Shown here: in pieces, positions 7,237-15,782 of the stretch
Layout of the letters: each line of letters starts with the position of its first letter
Position numbering within the stretch: the first letter of the stretch is position 1
Program-made: the position numbers and the translations under genes
Assembly (NCBI GenBank): GCA_018056725.1
Contig: JAGPFF010000005.1
Span: 1-64,000, forward strand
Length of the DNA stretch: 64,000 nt
Origin: Anaerolineaceae bacterium
GTDB taxonomy: Bacteria; Chloroflexota; Anaerolineae; Anaerolineales; Anaerolineaceae
Direction: 5' to 3'
Notes under the pieces: generated by a model
Seen by the model: the letters and a program-made list of their open reading frames with translations, nothing else
Told to the model about the DNA's origin: nothing
Database searches by the model: none

Positions 7237-7272
7237 AATTCCCACCGACTGCAATCCATTGATCATAAAAAG

Positions 7273-7297
7273 GAGCGCACCTTATTACGATGCGCTC
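7273..7297 (-). terminator. Intrinsic terminator of the cytochrome cluster
   Basis: GAGCGCA (7273-7279) pairs with TGCGCTC (7291-7297). Read on the minus strand, the stem is followed by a run of Ts (CTTTTTATG), so it best fits the end of the 7330-8550 transcripts. It may also stop the converging microcompartment transcript. Confidence 0.65.
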
Positions 7298-7329
7298 ACC
7301 AGGTAATTTATTCTGAAAAAAGTCAATTT

Positions 7330-7647
7330 TTAAGGCTTATAGGTTGCCGCCAGATACTGAACCAGGATGGTTTTCTCATCCTCCGTCAGGTTGGCACCGC
7401 GCTGGATCATATCGGTAACGATCTTATCCCATTCAGCCGCTGTACCGGTTCTGCGGGTGGTTTTTTCAACCGAATGGCAGCTCGCGCAGCGCTCTTCCAG
7501 CAGAGTCTTTCCTTGCTGCAATGCCGCCGTATCTGGCGTGGAAATGGCGGATGTGGAAGAACTTGCGGGTTCAGTGGATGTGCTGCAAGCTGAAAGAAAC
7601 AGACTTACACTGAAGATAAGGACCAGGATTAATAGGATCTTTTTCAT
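7330..7647 (-). CDS. Small lipoprotein c-type cytochrome
   Basis: A 105-residue protein with a lipoprotein signal peptide ending in LSAC (lipidated Cys21), a Ser/Thr-rich spacer and one haem-binding CASCH (Cys54, Cys57, His58). Met80 is a possible distal ligand. The fold looks like a single class I cytochrome c domain (EERCASCHS, WDKIVTDMIQRG, LTEDEKTILVQYL). It would be anchored on the outer face of the membrane and carry one electron. It is the last gene of a short minus-strand cluster with two uncharacterised proteins. The electron partner is not evident. Confidence 0.85.
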   Translation of the reverse strand: MKKILLILVLIFSVSLFLSACSTSTEPASSSTSAISTPDTAALQQGKTLLEERCASCHSVEKTTRRTGTAAEWDKIVTDMIQRGANLTEDEKTILVQYLAATYKP

Positions 7648-7657
7648 TCGACGCCTC

Positions 7658-8062
7658 TTACTCGTCTACATCTTCAACAGGTTTGCGGATATCAATGCCC
7701 AGGGCAAGCAATAAAACTCCCACGGAAACTGCCAGATACCAGAATTTGGCATAAGAATCAACAAATGTTGGATCTTTGATGAGCTCATTACCGAAAACAT
7801 AGAAGTTATTATAAGCAATCACACCAAGCAGCATCAGCAGGATTGAAATGACAACCAGAACCCAACTGCGGACAATATAGGGTGGAGTCCCTTTTGGTTG
7901 CTGGGGTAAAGGTGACCCTTTGGAACGTCCTTTGACCTTACGCCGTTTAAGAGCCAGCTCTCTTTCCCAGCGTTTCTTTTTTCCACGCAGCATGGCAATA
8001 CGTAAATAGAAGATGACCATTGCTACAATTACGACGATCAGCTCCGTCGAAATACGATTCAT
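7658..8062 (-). CDS. Uncharacterised membrane protein, three predicted membrane segments
   Basis: A 134-residue protein I do not recognise. One hydrophobic segment lies at about 7-25. It is followed by a very basic stretch rich in Lys and Arg (27-52) and then two membrane segments at about 66-86 and 108-126. The C-terminus is acidic (EDVDE). Its start codon overlaps the stop of the upstream gene by four bases (ATGA), and the cytochrome gene follows after 10 bases, so the three are co-translated. Membrane attachment near the cytochrome is the only functional hint. Confidence 0.7.
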   Translation of the reverse strand: MNRISTELIVVIVAMVIFYLRIAMLRGKKKRWERELALKRRKVKGRSKGSPLPQQPKGTPPYIVRSWVLVVISILLMLLGVIAYNNFYVFGNELIKDPTFVDSYAKFWYLAVSVGVLLLALGIDIRKPVEDVDE

Positions 8063-8550
8063 TTTTTCTTCTCCAATCGATTAAGGATCACTCGTTCAAA
8101 ATCCTGTTTGGTGGGTTTTAAACCAACTCCACGTTCATGATAATTTCCCCGTGGTGTTACCTCGCCAAAACTTGTACGGTTTGGCTGATCAACGCTATCC
8201 TTGCGTAGAAGTACGAACATGGTGGAATTGTAGAATCTCACCATGGCGAACCTTCTTTCTGGTCGGGGAATCAAGCCAATAAAATATACATCACCATCCT
8301 CCCTGGGTGAAGGGACTGTGATGAGGATCAAAGTTGTTTTTGGATTGATTTGCTTTTTTTCGAAATTCAATCCAGCTGATGATGTCCTTTTTTCTTCCGG
8401 CAGCCTGTCACCAATATGATCCCACCAGAATTTCAAGAATTTCAACCCATCACGATCAATGTATTTTACAAAGCCGTCAGTCTGTGAGTGAAAAAGCGCA
8501 GGCATTACATCAAAAACGAAATTCCATTGATGACTTTTGTTCTTCTCCAT
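8059..8550 (-). CDS. Uncharacterised soluble protein
   Basis: A 163-residue protein without signal peptide or membrane segment. The central part (TLILITVPSPREDGDVYFIGLIPRPERRFAMVRF, split here by loops) alternates hydrophobic residues as in beta strands. The C-terminus is basic (RLEKKK). I do not recognise a family. It is first in the cytochrome cluster and overlaps the next gene by four bases. Confidence 0.65.
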   Translation of the reverse strand: MEKNKSHQWNFVFDVMPALFHSQTDGFVKYIDRDGLKFLKFWWDHIGDRLPEEKRTSSAGLNFEKKQINPKTTLILITVPSPREDGDVYFIGLIPRPERRFAMVRFYNSTMFVLLRKDSVDQPNRTSFGEVTPRGNYHERGVGLKPTKQDFERVILNRLEKKK

Positions 8551-8582
8551 ATCTATGAATACCTCTCCTGGAATTGGGAGTT

Positions 8583-9461
8583 TTAACTGCCGCTTTTTCT
8601 ACGCTGTTCCGCGGTAACCGTCTTGTGGACGAATTCCGCGAAATGGGTGGCAGGTCGTTTCAGTAAATAATTCAAAACATTCGCATTTCCTATCAGACCA
8701 TGGGACTCATAATATTCAAACATCTTCAAAAGTGTCATGATCGATCGTTCATCAAGTCCGGCGCGGCGGGAGTTTTCCGCCCATTCACCTCGATCGACAG
8801 AAATCGCTTTAACCGGTTTGCCCAGTTCCTCAGATAAAATTTGCGCCACCTCTTCCTGGCTTAAAGCGTCAGGTCCAGCCAATTCGTAAATGGCATGAGA
8901 GTGATTGCGTTGAGTGAGGACGACTTCAGCTGCTGCTCCAACATCTGCCAGGTCGACAATGCTCAGACGAGCCGAAATAGCATAAGGGACCGAATAAATT
9001 CCATTTTCAACAATCGAAGACCAACCGGCAAGAACATTTTGCATATAAGCGCACGGCTGCAGAATGGTGAAATCAAGCCCGGATGCTAAGAGAGCTTCCT
9101 CCATGCGCAATTTTTGCCAGTGATGAGGCATCGCCTCCACCTGCGGGTGGAGCACCGAATGATATACCAAACGGTCAATCTGATGTTTCTTAGCCAGACG
9201 GATCAGGGTATTGCCAATTTGAACTTCATCCGGTGTGATATTTGGGCAGATATAATAAATCTTTTCCACCCCTTCCATAGCCTGATCAAGGGACTGCTCA
9301 TCCCGCAGATCACCAATCATGATGTCTTTGCAGCCGATTGCCTTTAACTCCTCCACCTGCATGGTGGAACGCGCAAGCGCACGGACTTTTACTCCATGGG
9401 GAAGCAACGTGTTTAAGATTGCTTTACCCGTTTTACCTGCTGCACCAGTTAGAAGAATCAT
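8583..9461 (-). CDS. NmrA-like NAD(P)-binding atypical short-chain dehydrogenase
   Basis: A 292-residue protein opening with the nucleotide-binding motif LLTGAAGKTGKAIL (GxxGxxG type), followed by VRALARS and DLRDEQSLDQAMEGV. This is the usual pattern of the NmrA/HSCARG-like family, which includes quinone reductases, redox sensors and sugar or lignan reductases. The classical Tyr-x3-Lys pair is not clear, as is common in the group. The substrate cannot be told. It is separated by 32 bases from the downstream cluster and has a terminator of the next unit just upstream. Confidence 0.75.
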   Translation of the reverse strand: MILLTGAAGKTGKAILNTLLPHGVKVRALARSTMQVEELKAIGCKDIMIGDLRDEQSLDQAMEGVEKIYYICPNITPDEVQIGNTLIRLAKKHQIDRLVYHSVLHPQVEAMPHHWQKLRMEEALLASGLDFTILQPCAYMQNVLAGWSSIVENGIYSVPYAISARLSIVDLADVGAAAEVVLTQRNHSHAIYELAGPDALSQEEVAQILSEELGKPVKAISVDRGEWAENSRRAGLDERSIMTLLKMFEYYESHGLIGNANVLNYLLKRPATHFAEFVHKTVTAEQRRKSGS

Positions 9462-9523
9462 ACTTGATCCTCTTTTATAAAAGATTGATTAATGGTTGTA
9501 TTATACTCGATGCAGGAATGAGA

Positions 9524-9554
9524 AAACTCCCCAACGAGAGCTGTTGGGGAGTTT
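9524..9554 (-). terminator. Intrinsic terminator of the NCS2 permease gene
   Basis: A 12-base stem, AAACTCCCCAAC (9524-9535) with GTTGGGGAGTTT (9543-9554) and a 7-base loop. Read on the minus strand it ends in a T run, 20 bases after the permease stop codon. Confidence 0.85.
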
Positions 9555-9574
9555 GAATTTCATTTTCCGGAAGA

Positions 9575-10993
9575 TTATTCCAGAACGTCAGTGGAGCGAA
9601 CTTTCGGTGGTTTCCAAGCCAGGAAGAGCAGGTTGACGAGAATACCGAAGACAGCACCGGAAGCGATCGCAGGCCATCCGAAGGGGAAGACGCTCTTGAG
9701 CAACGGGATAGGCAGATTGCCGCCATACCCAATGTTGCCGCCGATACCCACAACGAGGATGAGCGCAACAATAGCAAGTTTACCGGGATCATACAGGTCA
9801 ACTTTTTCTGCCATCATCAAGGCGATGCCCTGAACGCCGATCACACCATACAGATAGATGGCGAGACCGCCGGTTACTGCGGTCGGGATACTATAGATTG
9901 CTTCGCGCAGTGGACCGATGAAACCGAGGATAACGGCAATAACACCTGCGGTGATAAGGGCTGGACCGGAGTAGTTGCGGGTGATCACCATCAGCGAGTT
10001 GTTCTCACCATAGTTGGTACCAGCAGTGGAGCCAAAGAGACCGTTCACCAGGTCATTCAAACCATCCAGCATCAGGTTGAGACCAATGTGGCGAGCGAGG
10101 AAGGGTTTTTCGCGACCCTGTTCCTCAGCCAGGTGATCCACATACAGGCTGATCTGATAGAGGTGGGCGGTGGATTCCGGAATGGTCGCAATAGCCATTA
10201 CGCCAATACCAATCATTGCGGTAGCACTCAGCGCGTTATTAAACACCGGGAAGACGATCCTCGGGGTAATAAAGAACTGGGCGGTGGCAATCTTTGAGAA
10301 ATCTACCAAACCGATGGGAATGGCAACGATGTAACCAAAGACGAGAGCCAGAAGAATTGGGAGCATGCCGATGAAACCCTTACCTTGCAGGTATACAGAG
10401 AATACGACTGCAGCGACAAAGGTTAGAGCAGCAGCAAGCCACCATTTCAAAGTCGGAGGCATGTTAGCTTCAATTCCGCAGCAAGTACCGGAAGCCATGG
10501 TCAGAGCGGTATAAGCAAGACCGATACCGATGGTGATGGCGACAGAACCAGTAATTTCGGCGGGCAGAATTTTATCGAGACCTTTCTTGCCACCCATTAG
10601 CCGGATAAGCAAACCGGCGAGGATGTTCAACGTACCGGTGACGATAAAACCAGCGGTTACGACCGCGATAGACTCGGGTTTGGCAGGAGCGCCAAAGGCG
10701 AGGTCGGGTTCGAGTACGCCGATAATGGAGGTTACTGCGGCAATATAGCTAAAGCTTGAGCCGTAGTACAGGGGAATGTAGGTATTAATCGAGAATTTTG
10801 AACCAAGTAGTGCAACGATGGTGCCAAAACCGGTGATGGTTAAGACAGTGGACACATCAAAGTGCATAAGCAGGGCGCAGAGCACGGTGGCCGGGAACAT
10901 GGTCAGCACGTGCTGAAAACCGAGCAATAACATCCTGCCAAAGGGCGGGGTATCCTGTGGTAGATAACCCATCACTTTTGAAGTAGTTGCCAT
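9575..10993 (-). CDS. NCS2-family nucleobase permease (uracil/xanthine type)
   Basis: A 472-residue polytopic protein with about 14 membrane segments, the expected length for NCS2 (UraA/UacT/RutG group). The signature near the substrate site reads AGTNYGENN, matching the TTYGEN form seen in uracil permeases rather than the purine-permease form with Gln-Asn. The histidine motif near the N-terminus is present (LGFQHVLTM). It imports a nucleobase by proton symport. The gene is transcribed alone (terminator at 9524-9554, long leader upstream). It lies beside a molybdenum hydroxylase operon, which suggests that the imported base is the hydroxylase substrate. Confidence 0.88.
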   Translation of the reverse strand: MATTSKVMGYLPQDTPPFGRMLLLGFQHVLTMFPATVLCALLMHFDVSTVLTITGFGTIVALLGSKFSINTYIPLYYGSSFSYIAAVTSIIGVLEPDLAFGAPAKPESIAVVTAGFIVTGTLNILAGLLIRLMGGKKGLDKILPAEITGSVAITIGIGLAYTALTMASGTCCGIEANMPPTLKWWLAAALTFVAAVVFSVYLQGKGFIGMLPILLALVFGYIVAIPIGLVDFSKIATAQFFITPRIVFPVFNNALSATAMIGIGVMAIATIPESTAHLYQISLYVDHLAEEQGREKPFLARHIGLNLMLDGLNDLVNGLFGSTAGTNYGENNSLMVITRNYSGPALITAGVIAVILGFIGPLREAIYSIPTAVTGGLAIYLYGVIGVQGIALMMAEKVDLYDPGKLAIVALILVVGIGGNIGYGGNLPIPLLKSVFPFGWPAIASGAVFGILVNLLFLAWKPPKVRSTDVLE

Positions 10994-11217
10994 AGGTTTT
11001 TTCCTTCTTTCCTTTGATTATTGATTTCTTCGATCCAATACTAGCTTCGTACCTGGTTCGAGCTCAAAACGGAAATAGATGAATTCAACGGTTTTTTCGC
11101 TCGCCCCTGAAATACATAAACGCTCTCTCCGATAAACACCTCCTCATATTATTTATTTTATTAACCAGCTTGAAGAAAAATAGATACTTAATAATACAAC
11201 ATTTTGTCAAGATAGTT
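10994..11217 (-). promoter_or_regulatory. Upstream region and long leader of the NCS2 permease gene
   Basis: A minus-strand TTGACA lies at 11210-11205 with only a weak -10 (about 11186-11181), so a leader of roughly 170 bases would precede the ATG at 10993. The leader has no recognised riboswitch core. It contains a 20-codon ORF at 11147-11085 without a ribosome site. The region immediately before the permease start is purine-rich (GGAAAGAAGGAAAA), which can serve as the ribosome site. Confidence 0.35.
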
Positions 11218-11245
11218 AGTGGGGAGTATTTTCATACTCCCCACT
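11218..11245 (-). terminator. Strong hairpin at the end of the molybdenum hydroxylase operon
   Basis: AGTGGGGAGTA (11218-11228) pairs exactly with TACTCCCCACT (11235-11245) across a 6-base loop. It lies 12 bases after the stop of the 51-residue ORF. The run of Ts follows on the plus strand and of As precedes on the minus strand, so termination on the minus strand would rely on the stem more than on a U tract. Confidence 0.6.
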
Positions 11246-11257
11246 ATTTTTCGTAAA

Positions 11258-11413
11258 TTACTTGCCAAGAATGAGCGCGAGCACCAGAACGATCAGCGCC
11301 ACAGGAATGACGTAAACCAGCATGCGAAATTCGGCTATTTCCATAAACTTCTTTTTGCCGCTTTGTTCACCTTCTGGTTCCGTTCCCTTGGTTTGTTTTA
11401 ATTCTTCTGCCAT
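11258..11413 (-). CDS. 51-residue single-pass membrane protein at the end of the hydroxylase operon
   Basis: A small ORF with start ATG 11413-11411, GGAGGAAAG directly upstream and stop TAA at 11258. The first 30 residues are charged (MAEELKQTKGTEPEGE, then a KKKF stretch), and residues 32-49 are a hydrophobic helix (VYVIPVALIVLVLALILG). It overlaps the end of the coxG-like gene by 16 bases, so translation is probably coupled. I know no family for it. A role as a membrane anchor or partner for the hydroxylase or CoxG is inferred from position only. Confidence 0.65.
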   Translation of the reverse strand: MAEELKQTKGTEPEGEQSGKKKFMEIAEFRMLVYVIPVALIVLVLALILGK

Positions 11414-11853
11414 CTTTCCTCCAAAATTTTATCTAATTTTTCAAACACAGTCTTGAACATGGATTTTGCGACGCTGTCGATCATCCTTTGCCCAACACTG
11501 GCAAGAGTACCACCGATATTGGCATCCCCAGTGTATTTCAACATGGTTGTCTCGTCACCCAGATCTTCAAACTTGACATAGCCAACACCCTTAACGAACC
11601 CGGCTCCGCCCTTCCCTTCAACGATCAAGGTGACGCTCTCGGGGGGCACAGCATCCGTCAAGGTCAGGTTTCCAGAAAAATTGGCTGAAACCGGACCAAC
11701 CCGAATCCCCATCGTGGCTTCGTAATGGGAATCATCGATCTTGACCATTTTTTGCATTCCCGGTACGGCTGATCCGAGAACATCAGGGTCGTTGAACATG
11801 TCATAGACTACCTGACGGGGCGCCTTGAATAAATGTTCACCTTCAACTTTCAT
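11398..11853 (-). CDS. CoxG-like SRPBCC-domain protein (carbon monoxide dehydrogenase subunit G family)
   Basis: A 151-residue protein of the CoxG family (MKVEGEHLFKAPRQVVYDMFNDPDVL, AVPGMQKM, GKGGAGFVKG). CoxG members bind lipids or quinones and in CO or other molybdenum dehydrogenase operons help membrane attachment or electron transfer. Domain length is normal, and the C-terminal amphipathic helix (FKTVFEKLDKILEERW) is present. It follows the large hydroxylase subunit by 62 bases. Its presence suggests a hydroxylase passing electrons to the membrane, not an oxidase. Confidence 0.85.
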   Translation of the reverse strand: MKVEGEHLFKAPRQVVYDMFNDPDVLGSAVPGMQKMVKIDDSHYEATMGIRVGPVSANFSGNLTLTDAVPPESVTLIVEGKGGAGFVKGVGYVKFEDLGDETTMLKYTGDANIGGTLASVGQRMIDSVAKSMFKTVFEKLDKILEERWQKN

Positions 11854-11915
11854 AAACCACTACCTCCTGTTATTATTTTATAAAACAGGGTGAAAACAAT
11901 TATTTTACACCCAAT

Positions 11916-14264
11916 TTATTTCTTTTCAGCTTTTTTAAGATACTCGTAGATCTGGCTAGGCGAAATGTTGGATTCAAGAATTTCTAAACCAGTATCGTAA
12001 AAAGCATCTTCAATTGCCTGAACAATCGCCGGACCAGGCGGCAGCGCTCCCGCTTCTCCAACTCCTTTGATCCCTAGTGGATTTAACGGACTGGGGGTGT
12101 GGAGATGACCCATTTCCATTTTCTTTGGCATATCTGTCGCCAGCGGCATCAGGTAATCCATAAAGGACGCGGTAAGCAATTGCCCGTTTTCGTCGTAAAC
12201 CATCCGCTCGTAGAGTGTGTTGCCGATACCCATCGAAACCCCACCCTGCAGCTGACCTTCAAGTAGCAAGGGGTTGATCACTGTACCGCAGTCATGAACC
12301 AGCACAAAACGGTCAATCTTAGGAAGCATCGTCTCCGGATCAATTTCGACCGTGACAGCACAAGCGCCGGAACCCGTCGCTCCATGCGGAGGACCGTAGT
12401 AAGCTGTGGCTTCTAGACCGGGTTCAACGCCAGGTTCCACCACACCTCGCATCGGATTTGCCATGGCAGCCAACGTGCCTAATGAAATACTCGTTTCTGG
12501 TTTATCCTTGACGCAGACACTGCCCTCACACAAATCAACCTGGTCCTCGGGAACATTTAAAGCTTTACTTGCCGTGGCGAAAATCTTGGCGCGCACCTTT
12601 TGGGCAGCCATATAAGTGGCAGTACTCACCAGTGTGGCTCCACGGCTGGCAAAAGTGCCTGCTCCCCACTGGAAATGACCAGTGTCACCTGTGATTACTT
12701 TGACATCTTCCAGTTTTACATTCAGCATATCCGCCACGATCTGGGCATAGACCGTAAAGTGCCCCTGCCCCTGTGTGCTGTAACCGGTCACCATGGTCAC
12801 TTTTCCATTGGTGCTCACGGTAATTTTGCAGCCTTCGTACGGACCAACCGCTGTACCTTCAGTAAATGCCACCACTCCAATCCCCAACCGTTTTCCTTCA
12901 GCGCGGGCTTTGGGTTGAATTTCTTTGCGGAATTTTTCGTAATCGATCATATCCAGGCAGAGTTTCATATTGCCCAGGTAATCTCCACTGTCGAGCACAC
13001 CCTCCACAAAGTCCTGACCGATGATTCCGGATTTGAGCGGAAATTCATCCGGTTTGAGCAAGTTCTTGTTGCGTAAATCAACAGGATCCATGCCCAATTC
13101 CTTCGCCGCAAAGTCCATCATCCGTTCCATGGCAAAAATACCTTCCGATCGCCCGGCGCCGCGCACCGGCGTAACGACCATCTGGTTGGTGAAGACCATG
13201 CGAATCTCGGTATAGAAGTTCGGCACGCGATAATTGCTCACCGTATGAGTCTGGGTATTCAGGGGAACCGTCATGCCATAGGAATCATAGGCGCCAGTGT
13301 TGTGGTAAAAGACATCTTTAAAGCCGAGGATAGTGCCATCTTTCTTGAGAGCTATCTCGCAGTGGTGTACCTGATCGCGCTCGGAAGTTGTTGCCAGGAA
13401 ATTTTCCCGGCGGTCTTCCATCCATTTGATAGGACGGTTCAACTTCTTGGCGATCCAGGGGAGCAAAACATCATCTGCCTGTGAACTCATCACTTTCGGT
13501 CCAAAAGCACCGCCAATGAATGGAGTGATGACATGCACCTGGCTCTCTGCCAGCCCCAACAATCGTGAGACAGTGCCCCGGATGGTCAGTGGAGATTGGG
13601 TGCTTGCCCAAATGGTCATCTCCTGATTTCTCTCATCCCAGTTCACCACAAAACCACGGTTTTCCATTGCAGCCGCGGCAACGTGTTCCACCAGGATGCG
13701 TCTTGAAACCACAACATCCGCCTGCGCCTTGGCATCCTCGTAATTGCCCGCTTCCTGTTTCACCAGCGCAGCCATATTCGTGCCCAGGTCATCATGAACC
13801 AGCACAGAGGTATCTGTCCAGGCTTTTTCAAGATCAATGACTGCGGGTAAAGGTTCCACATCCAGAATGATATCGTCAAAGGCATCTTCGGCAATATAAC
13901 GGGACTCTGCAATCACTACTGCCAGAGGTTCACCTGAGAAGCGGATCTTCCCTTTGGCGATCGGCACCAGAGGGCGAGCGTTGAACTTCGCTCCAGGGAT
14001 AGCGGTGGGCGGGGGTACCAGAAGGGGTCCAGGTTTCCAGTAATCACCAAAATCATCAGCAGTGTACACTGCCACAACACCTGGTCGTTTGCGTGCTTCG
14101 CTGACATCGATTTTTTTGATGATGGCATGTGCGTAATCACTGCGCAGGAAAGCAGCATGAAGCATGCCCGGAAGCTCGATATCATCAATAAATTTTGCAT
14201 TCCCGGTCAGCAGGTACTTATCTTCCAGGCGGGTTACAGGTTGTCCAAAATATTTTCCATTCAC
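11916..14264 (-). CDS. Molybdopterin-binding large subunit of a xanthine-dehydrogenase-family hydroxylase
   Basis: A 782-residue protein with the aldehyde oxidase/xanthine dehydrogenase domain order. The N-terminal part has RLEDKYLLTG, cofactor contacts include GGAFGPK, and the active-site loop is PVRGAGRSEG. The catalytic base is Glu737 in KGVGEAG. The loop is the RGAGR type found in xanthine, aldehyde and N-heterocycle hydroxylases, not the CSFR loop of true CO dehydrogenase. The substrate is therefore a heterocycle or aldehyde hydroxylated with water. The 2Fe-2S and FAD subunits are encoded just upstream in the usual medium-small-large order. Proximity to an NCS2 permease favours a nucleobase. 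Confidence 0.9.
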   Translation of the reverse strand: MNGKYFGQPVTRLEDKYLLTGNAKFIDDIELPGMLHAAFLRSDYAHAIIKKIDVSEARKRPGVVAVYTADDFGDYWKPGPLLVPPPTAIPGAKFNARPLVPIAKGKIRFSGEPLAVVIAESRYIAEDAFDDIILDVEPLPAVIDLEKAWTDTSVLVHDDLGTNMAALVKQEAGNYEDAKAQADVVVSRRILVEHVAAAAMENRGFVVNWDERNQEMTIWASTQSPLTIRGTVSRLLGLAESQVHVITPFIGGAFGPKVMSSQADDVLLPWIAKKLNRPIKWMEDRRENFLATTSERDQVHHCEIALKKDGTILGFKDVFYHNTGAYDSYGMTVPLNTQTHTVSNYRVPNFYTEIRMVFTNQMVVTPVRGAGRSEGIFAMERMMDFAAKELGMDPVDLRNKNLLKPDEFPLKSGIIGQDFVEGVLDSGDYLGNMKLCLDMIDYEKFRKEIQPKARAEGKRLGIGVVAFTEGTAVGPYEGCKITVSTNGKVTMVTGYSTQGQGHFTVYAQIVADMLNVKLEDVKVITGDTGHFQWGAGTFASRGATLVSTATYMAAQKVRAKIFATASKALNVPEDQVDLCEGSVCVKDKPETSISLGTLAAMANPMRGVVEPGVEPGLEATAYYGPPHGATGSGACAVTVEIDPETMLPKIDRFVLVHDCGTVINPLLLEGQLQGGVSMGIGNTLYERMVYDENGQLLTASFMDYLMPLATDMPKKMEMGHLHTPSPLNPLGIKGVGEAGALPPGPAIVQAIEDAFYDTGLEILESNISPSQIYEYLKKAEKK

Positions 14265-14277
14265 AATTCACCTCGCT

Positions 14278-14763
14278 TTACTTGGACTGGGAAAGCTTGT
14301 CAGCGGCATCCTGCACGGCTTCGACAATTTTCTCGTATCCTGTGCACCGGCAAATATTGCCAGAGATGGCTTCGCGGATTTCATCGTCTGAAGGTTTGGG
14401 GTTTTCCTCAAGGAAAGGCACCAGCGTCATCAGGAATCCCGGAGTACAAAAGCCACATTGCAGGGCATGTTTTTCGGTAAAGGATTCCTGCAGTGGATGA
14501 AGATTTTCTGGCGTGCCGAGGGATTCAACCGTTTTAATCTCGTGACCATTTGCCTGAACAGCGAACATCAGACAGGATCGTACTGCCTGTCCATCAAAAT
14601 TAATCGTGCAGGCACCACAGATGCCATGTTCACACCCCACGTGTGTGCCCAACAAGCCCAGCTCATGCCGCAGAAAATCACTCAAAAGCAAGCGGGCTTC
14701 CACCTCACGTTGATAGACGGTACCGTTCACAGTAACAGTAATGGGAAAGAGTTTATTGCTCAT
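14278..14763 (-). CDS. [2Fe-2S] small subunit of the molybdenum hydroxylase
   Basis: A 161-residue protein from ATG 14763 (GGAG eight bases upstream; an in-frame start at 14790 would overlap the upstream gene). It has an N-terminal plant-type ferredoxin cluster (GCEHGICGACT, then a fourth Cys in RSCL). The C-terminal helical domain carries the second cluster (CGFCTPG and CRCTGY). It relays electrons from the molybdenum site to FAD. It lies one base from the FAD-subunit stop and 13 bases before the large subunit. Confidence 0.95.
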   Translation of the reverse strand: MSNKLFPITVTVNGTVYQREVEARLLLSDFLRHELGLLGTHVGCEHGICGACTINFDGQAVRSCLMFAVQANGHEIKTVESLGTPENLHPLQESFTEKHALQCGFCTPGFLMTLVPFLEENPKPSDDEIREAISGNICRCTGYEKIVEAVQDAADKLSQSK

Positions 14764-14764
14764 T

Positions 14765-15646
14765 TCAGGCTCCTTTCTTCGCGCGCTCAACGGCTTCCGT
14801 CAGACTGCGGATAATGAGCACGCGGGTGATGCTGCGCCGGTAATCGGCAGTGGCATGCAGATCAGAGGCGGGATCAATTTCAGAGTTGATCGCTGCCTCG
14901 GCTACTTCCTCGATCGCTTGAGCAGTCGGTTTGTTTCCATTAAGAATTTCCATTGCTTTTTGAGACAGGATGGGGACCTCACCAACGCTCATCAACACCA
15001 TTCGGACATTCTGGCATCGATCATTTTCATCGAGGGTTACAATAGAAGCCACCGCTGATTGGGCATAGCCACCGCTCTGGCGGCTTACCTGCACGTACTT
15101 TGACCCGGTTCGCGCCGGCCAGGCAGGAAGCACCAGTTCAGCCAGCATCTCATCCGGTTCAATGACCGTCATGAACGGTCCAATGATCAGGTCGGGAGCA
15201 TCCACCCAGCGTTCTTTATCTTTTCCCCGAATGAGCGCTTTCATATTCATCACGATGGCGATACTCGGTAACTGCCCGGCAGGGTCAGCATGGGCAATAG
15301 CGCCACCAAAAGTACCACGGCGGCGGATTTGGGGATGAGCGATAAACTTTGCCACTTCCGGCAGCAACGGGAAACGTTTAGCAACTTCCGTGCTGTACTC
15401 CATTGTGGAAACACGCGTCATCGTGCCTATGGCAAGACCGCCATCACTGGTGGGTTTAATGTAGGACAGTTCCGGAACATTATTAAGATCCACCAGAGCG
15501 CTTGGTCTTGCCATGCGAAAGTTCATCGCGGCAATCAGGCTTTGACCGCCTGCCAGCACCTTTCCATCATATCCGAGTTCCGCCAGTGTCTCCAGCGCCT
15601 CATCAACGCTGGTTGGAGCATAATAATCAAAATTTACTGGCTTCAT
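14765..15646 (-). CDS. FAD-binding medium subunit of the molybdenum hydroxylase
   Basis: A 293-residue CoxM/XdhB-type protein. FAD-binding motifs are AGGQSLIAAMNFRMARP (residues 32-48) and TFGGAIAHADPAGQLP, with the C-terminal CO-dehydrogenase flavoprotein domain after about residue 175. It is the first gene of the hydroxylase operon. A GGAGG lies before the ATG at 15646. Confidence 0.94.
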   Translation of the reverse strand: MKPVNFDYYAPTSVDEALETLAELGYDGKVLAGGQSLIAAMNFRMARPSALVDLNNVPELSYIKPTSDGGLAIGTMTRVSTMEYSTEVAKRFPLLPEVAKFIAHPQIRRRGTFGGAIAHADPAGQLPSIAIVMNMKALIRGKDKERWVDAPDLIIGPFMTVIEPDEMLAELVLPAWPARTGSKYVQVSRQSGGYAQSAVASIVTLDENDRCQNVRMVLMSVGEVPILSQKAMEILNGNKPTAQAIEEVAEAAINSEIDPASDLHATADYRRSITRVLIIRSLTEAVERAKKGA

Positions 15647-15738
15647 TAAAATTACCTCCTATCCATTTATGCTTGGAACAATACAAGAGCTTCGCAATCT
15701 GGATTGTAATGGATTTTTAGAATTATGGATGATAGCAA

Positions 15739-15769
15739 AACCTTCAGGGGAATATTTCCCCTGAAGGTT
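15739..15769 (-). terminator. Intrinsic terminator of the FdrA-DUF1116-cyclase operon
   Basis: A 14-base stem (AACCTTCAGGGGAA, 15739-15752, with its inverse at 15756-15769) around a TAT loop, followed by TTTTGC on the minus strand. It lies 14 bases after the cyclase stop and separates that operon from the hydroxylase operon downstream. Confidence 0.85.
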
Positions 15770-15782
15770 CTTGATTCTGCCG

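Noticed and set aside
11916..14264. Large hydroxylase subunit as true aerobic CO dehydrogenase (CoxL)
   Set aside because: The active-site loop reads RGAGR, not the CSFR loop of form I CO dehydrogenase, despite the coxG neighbour.
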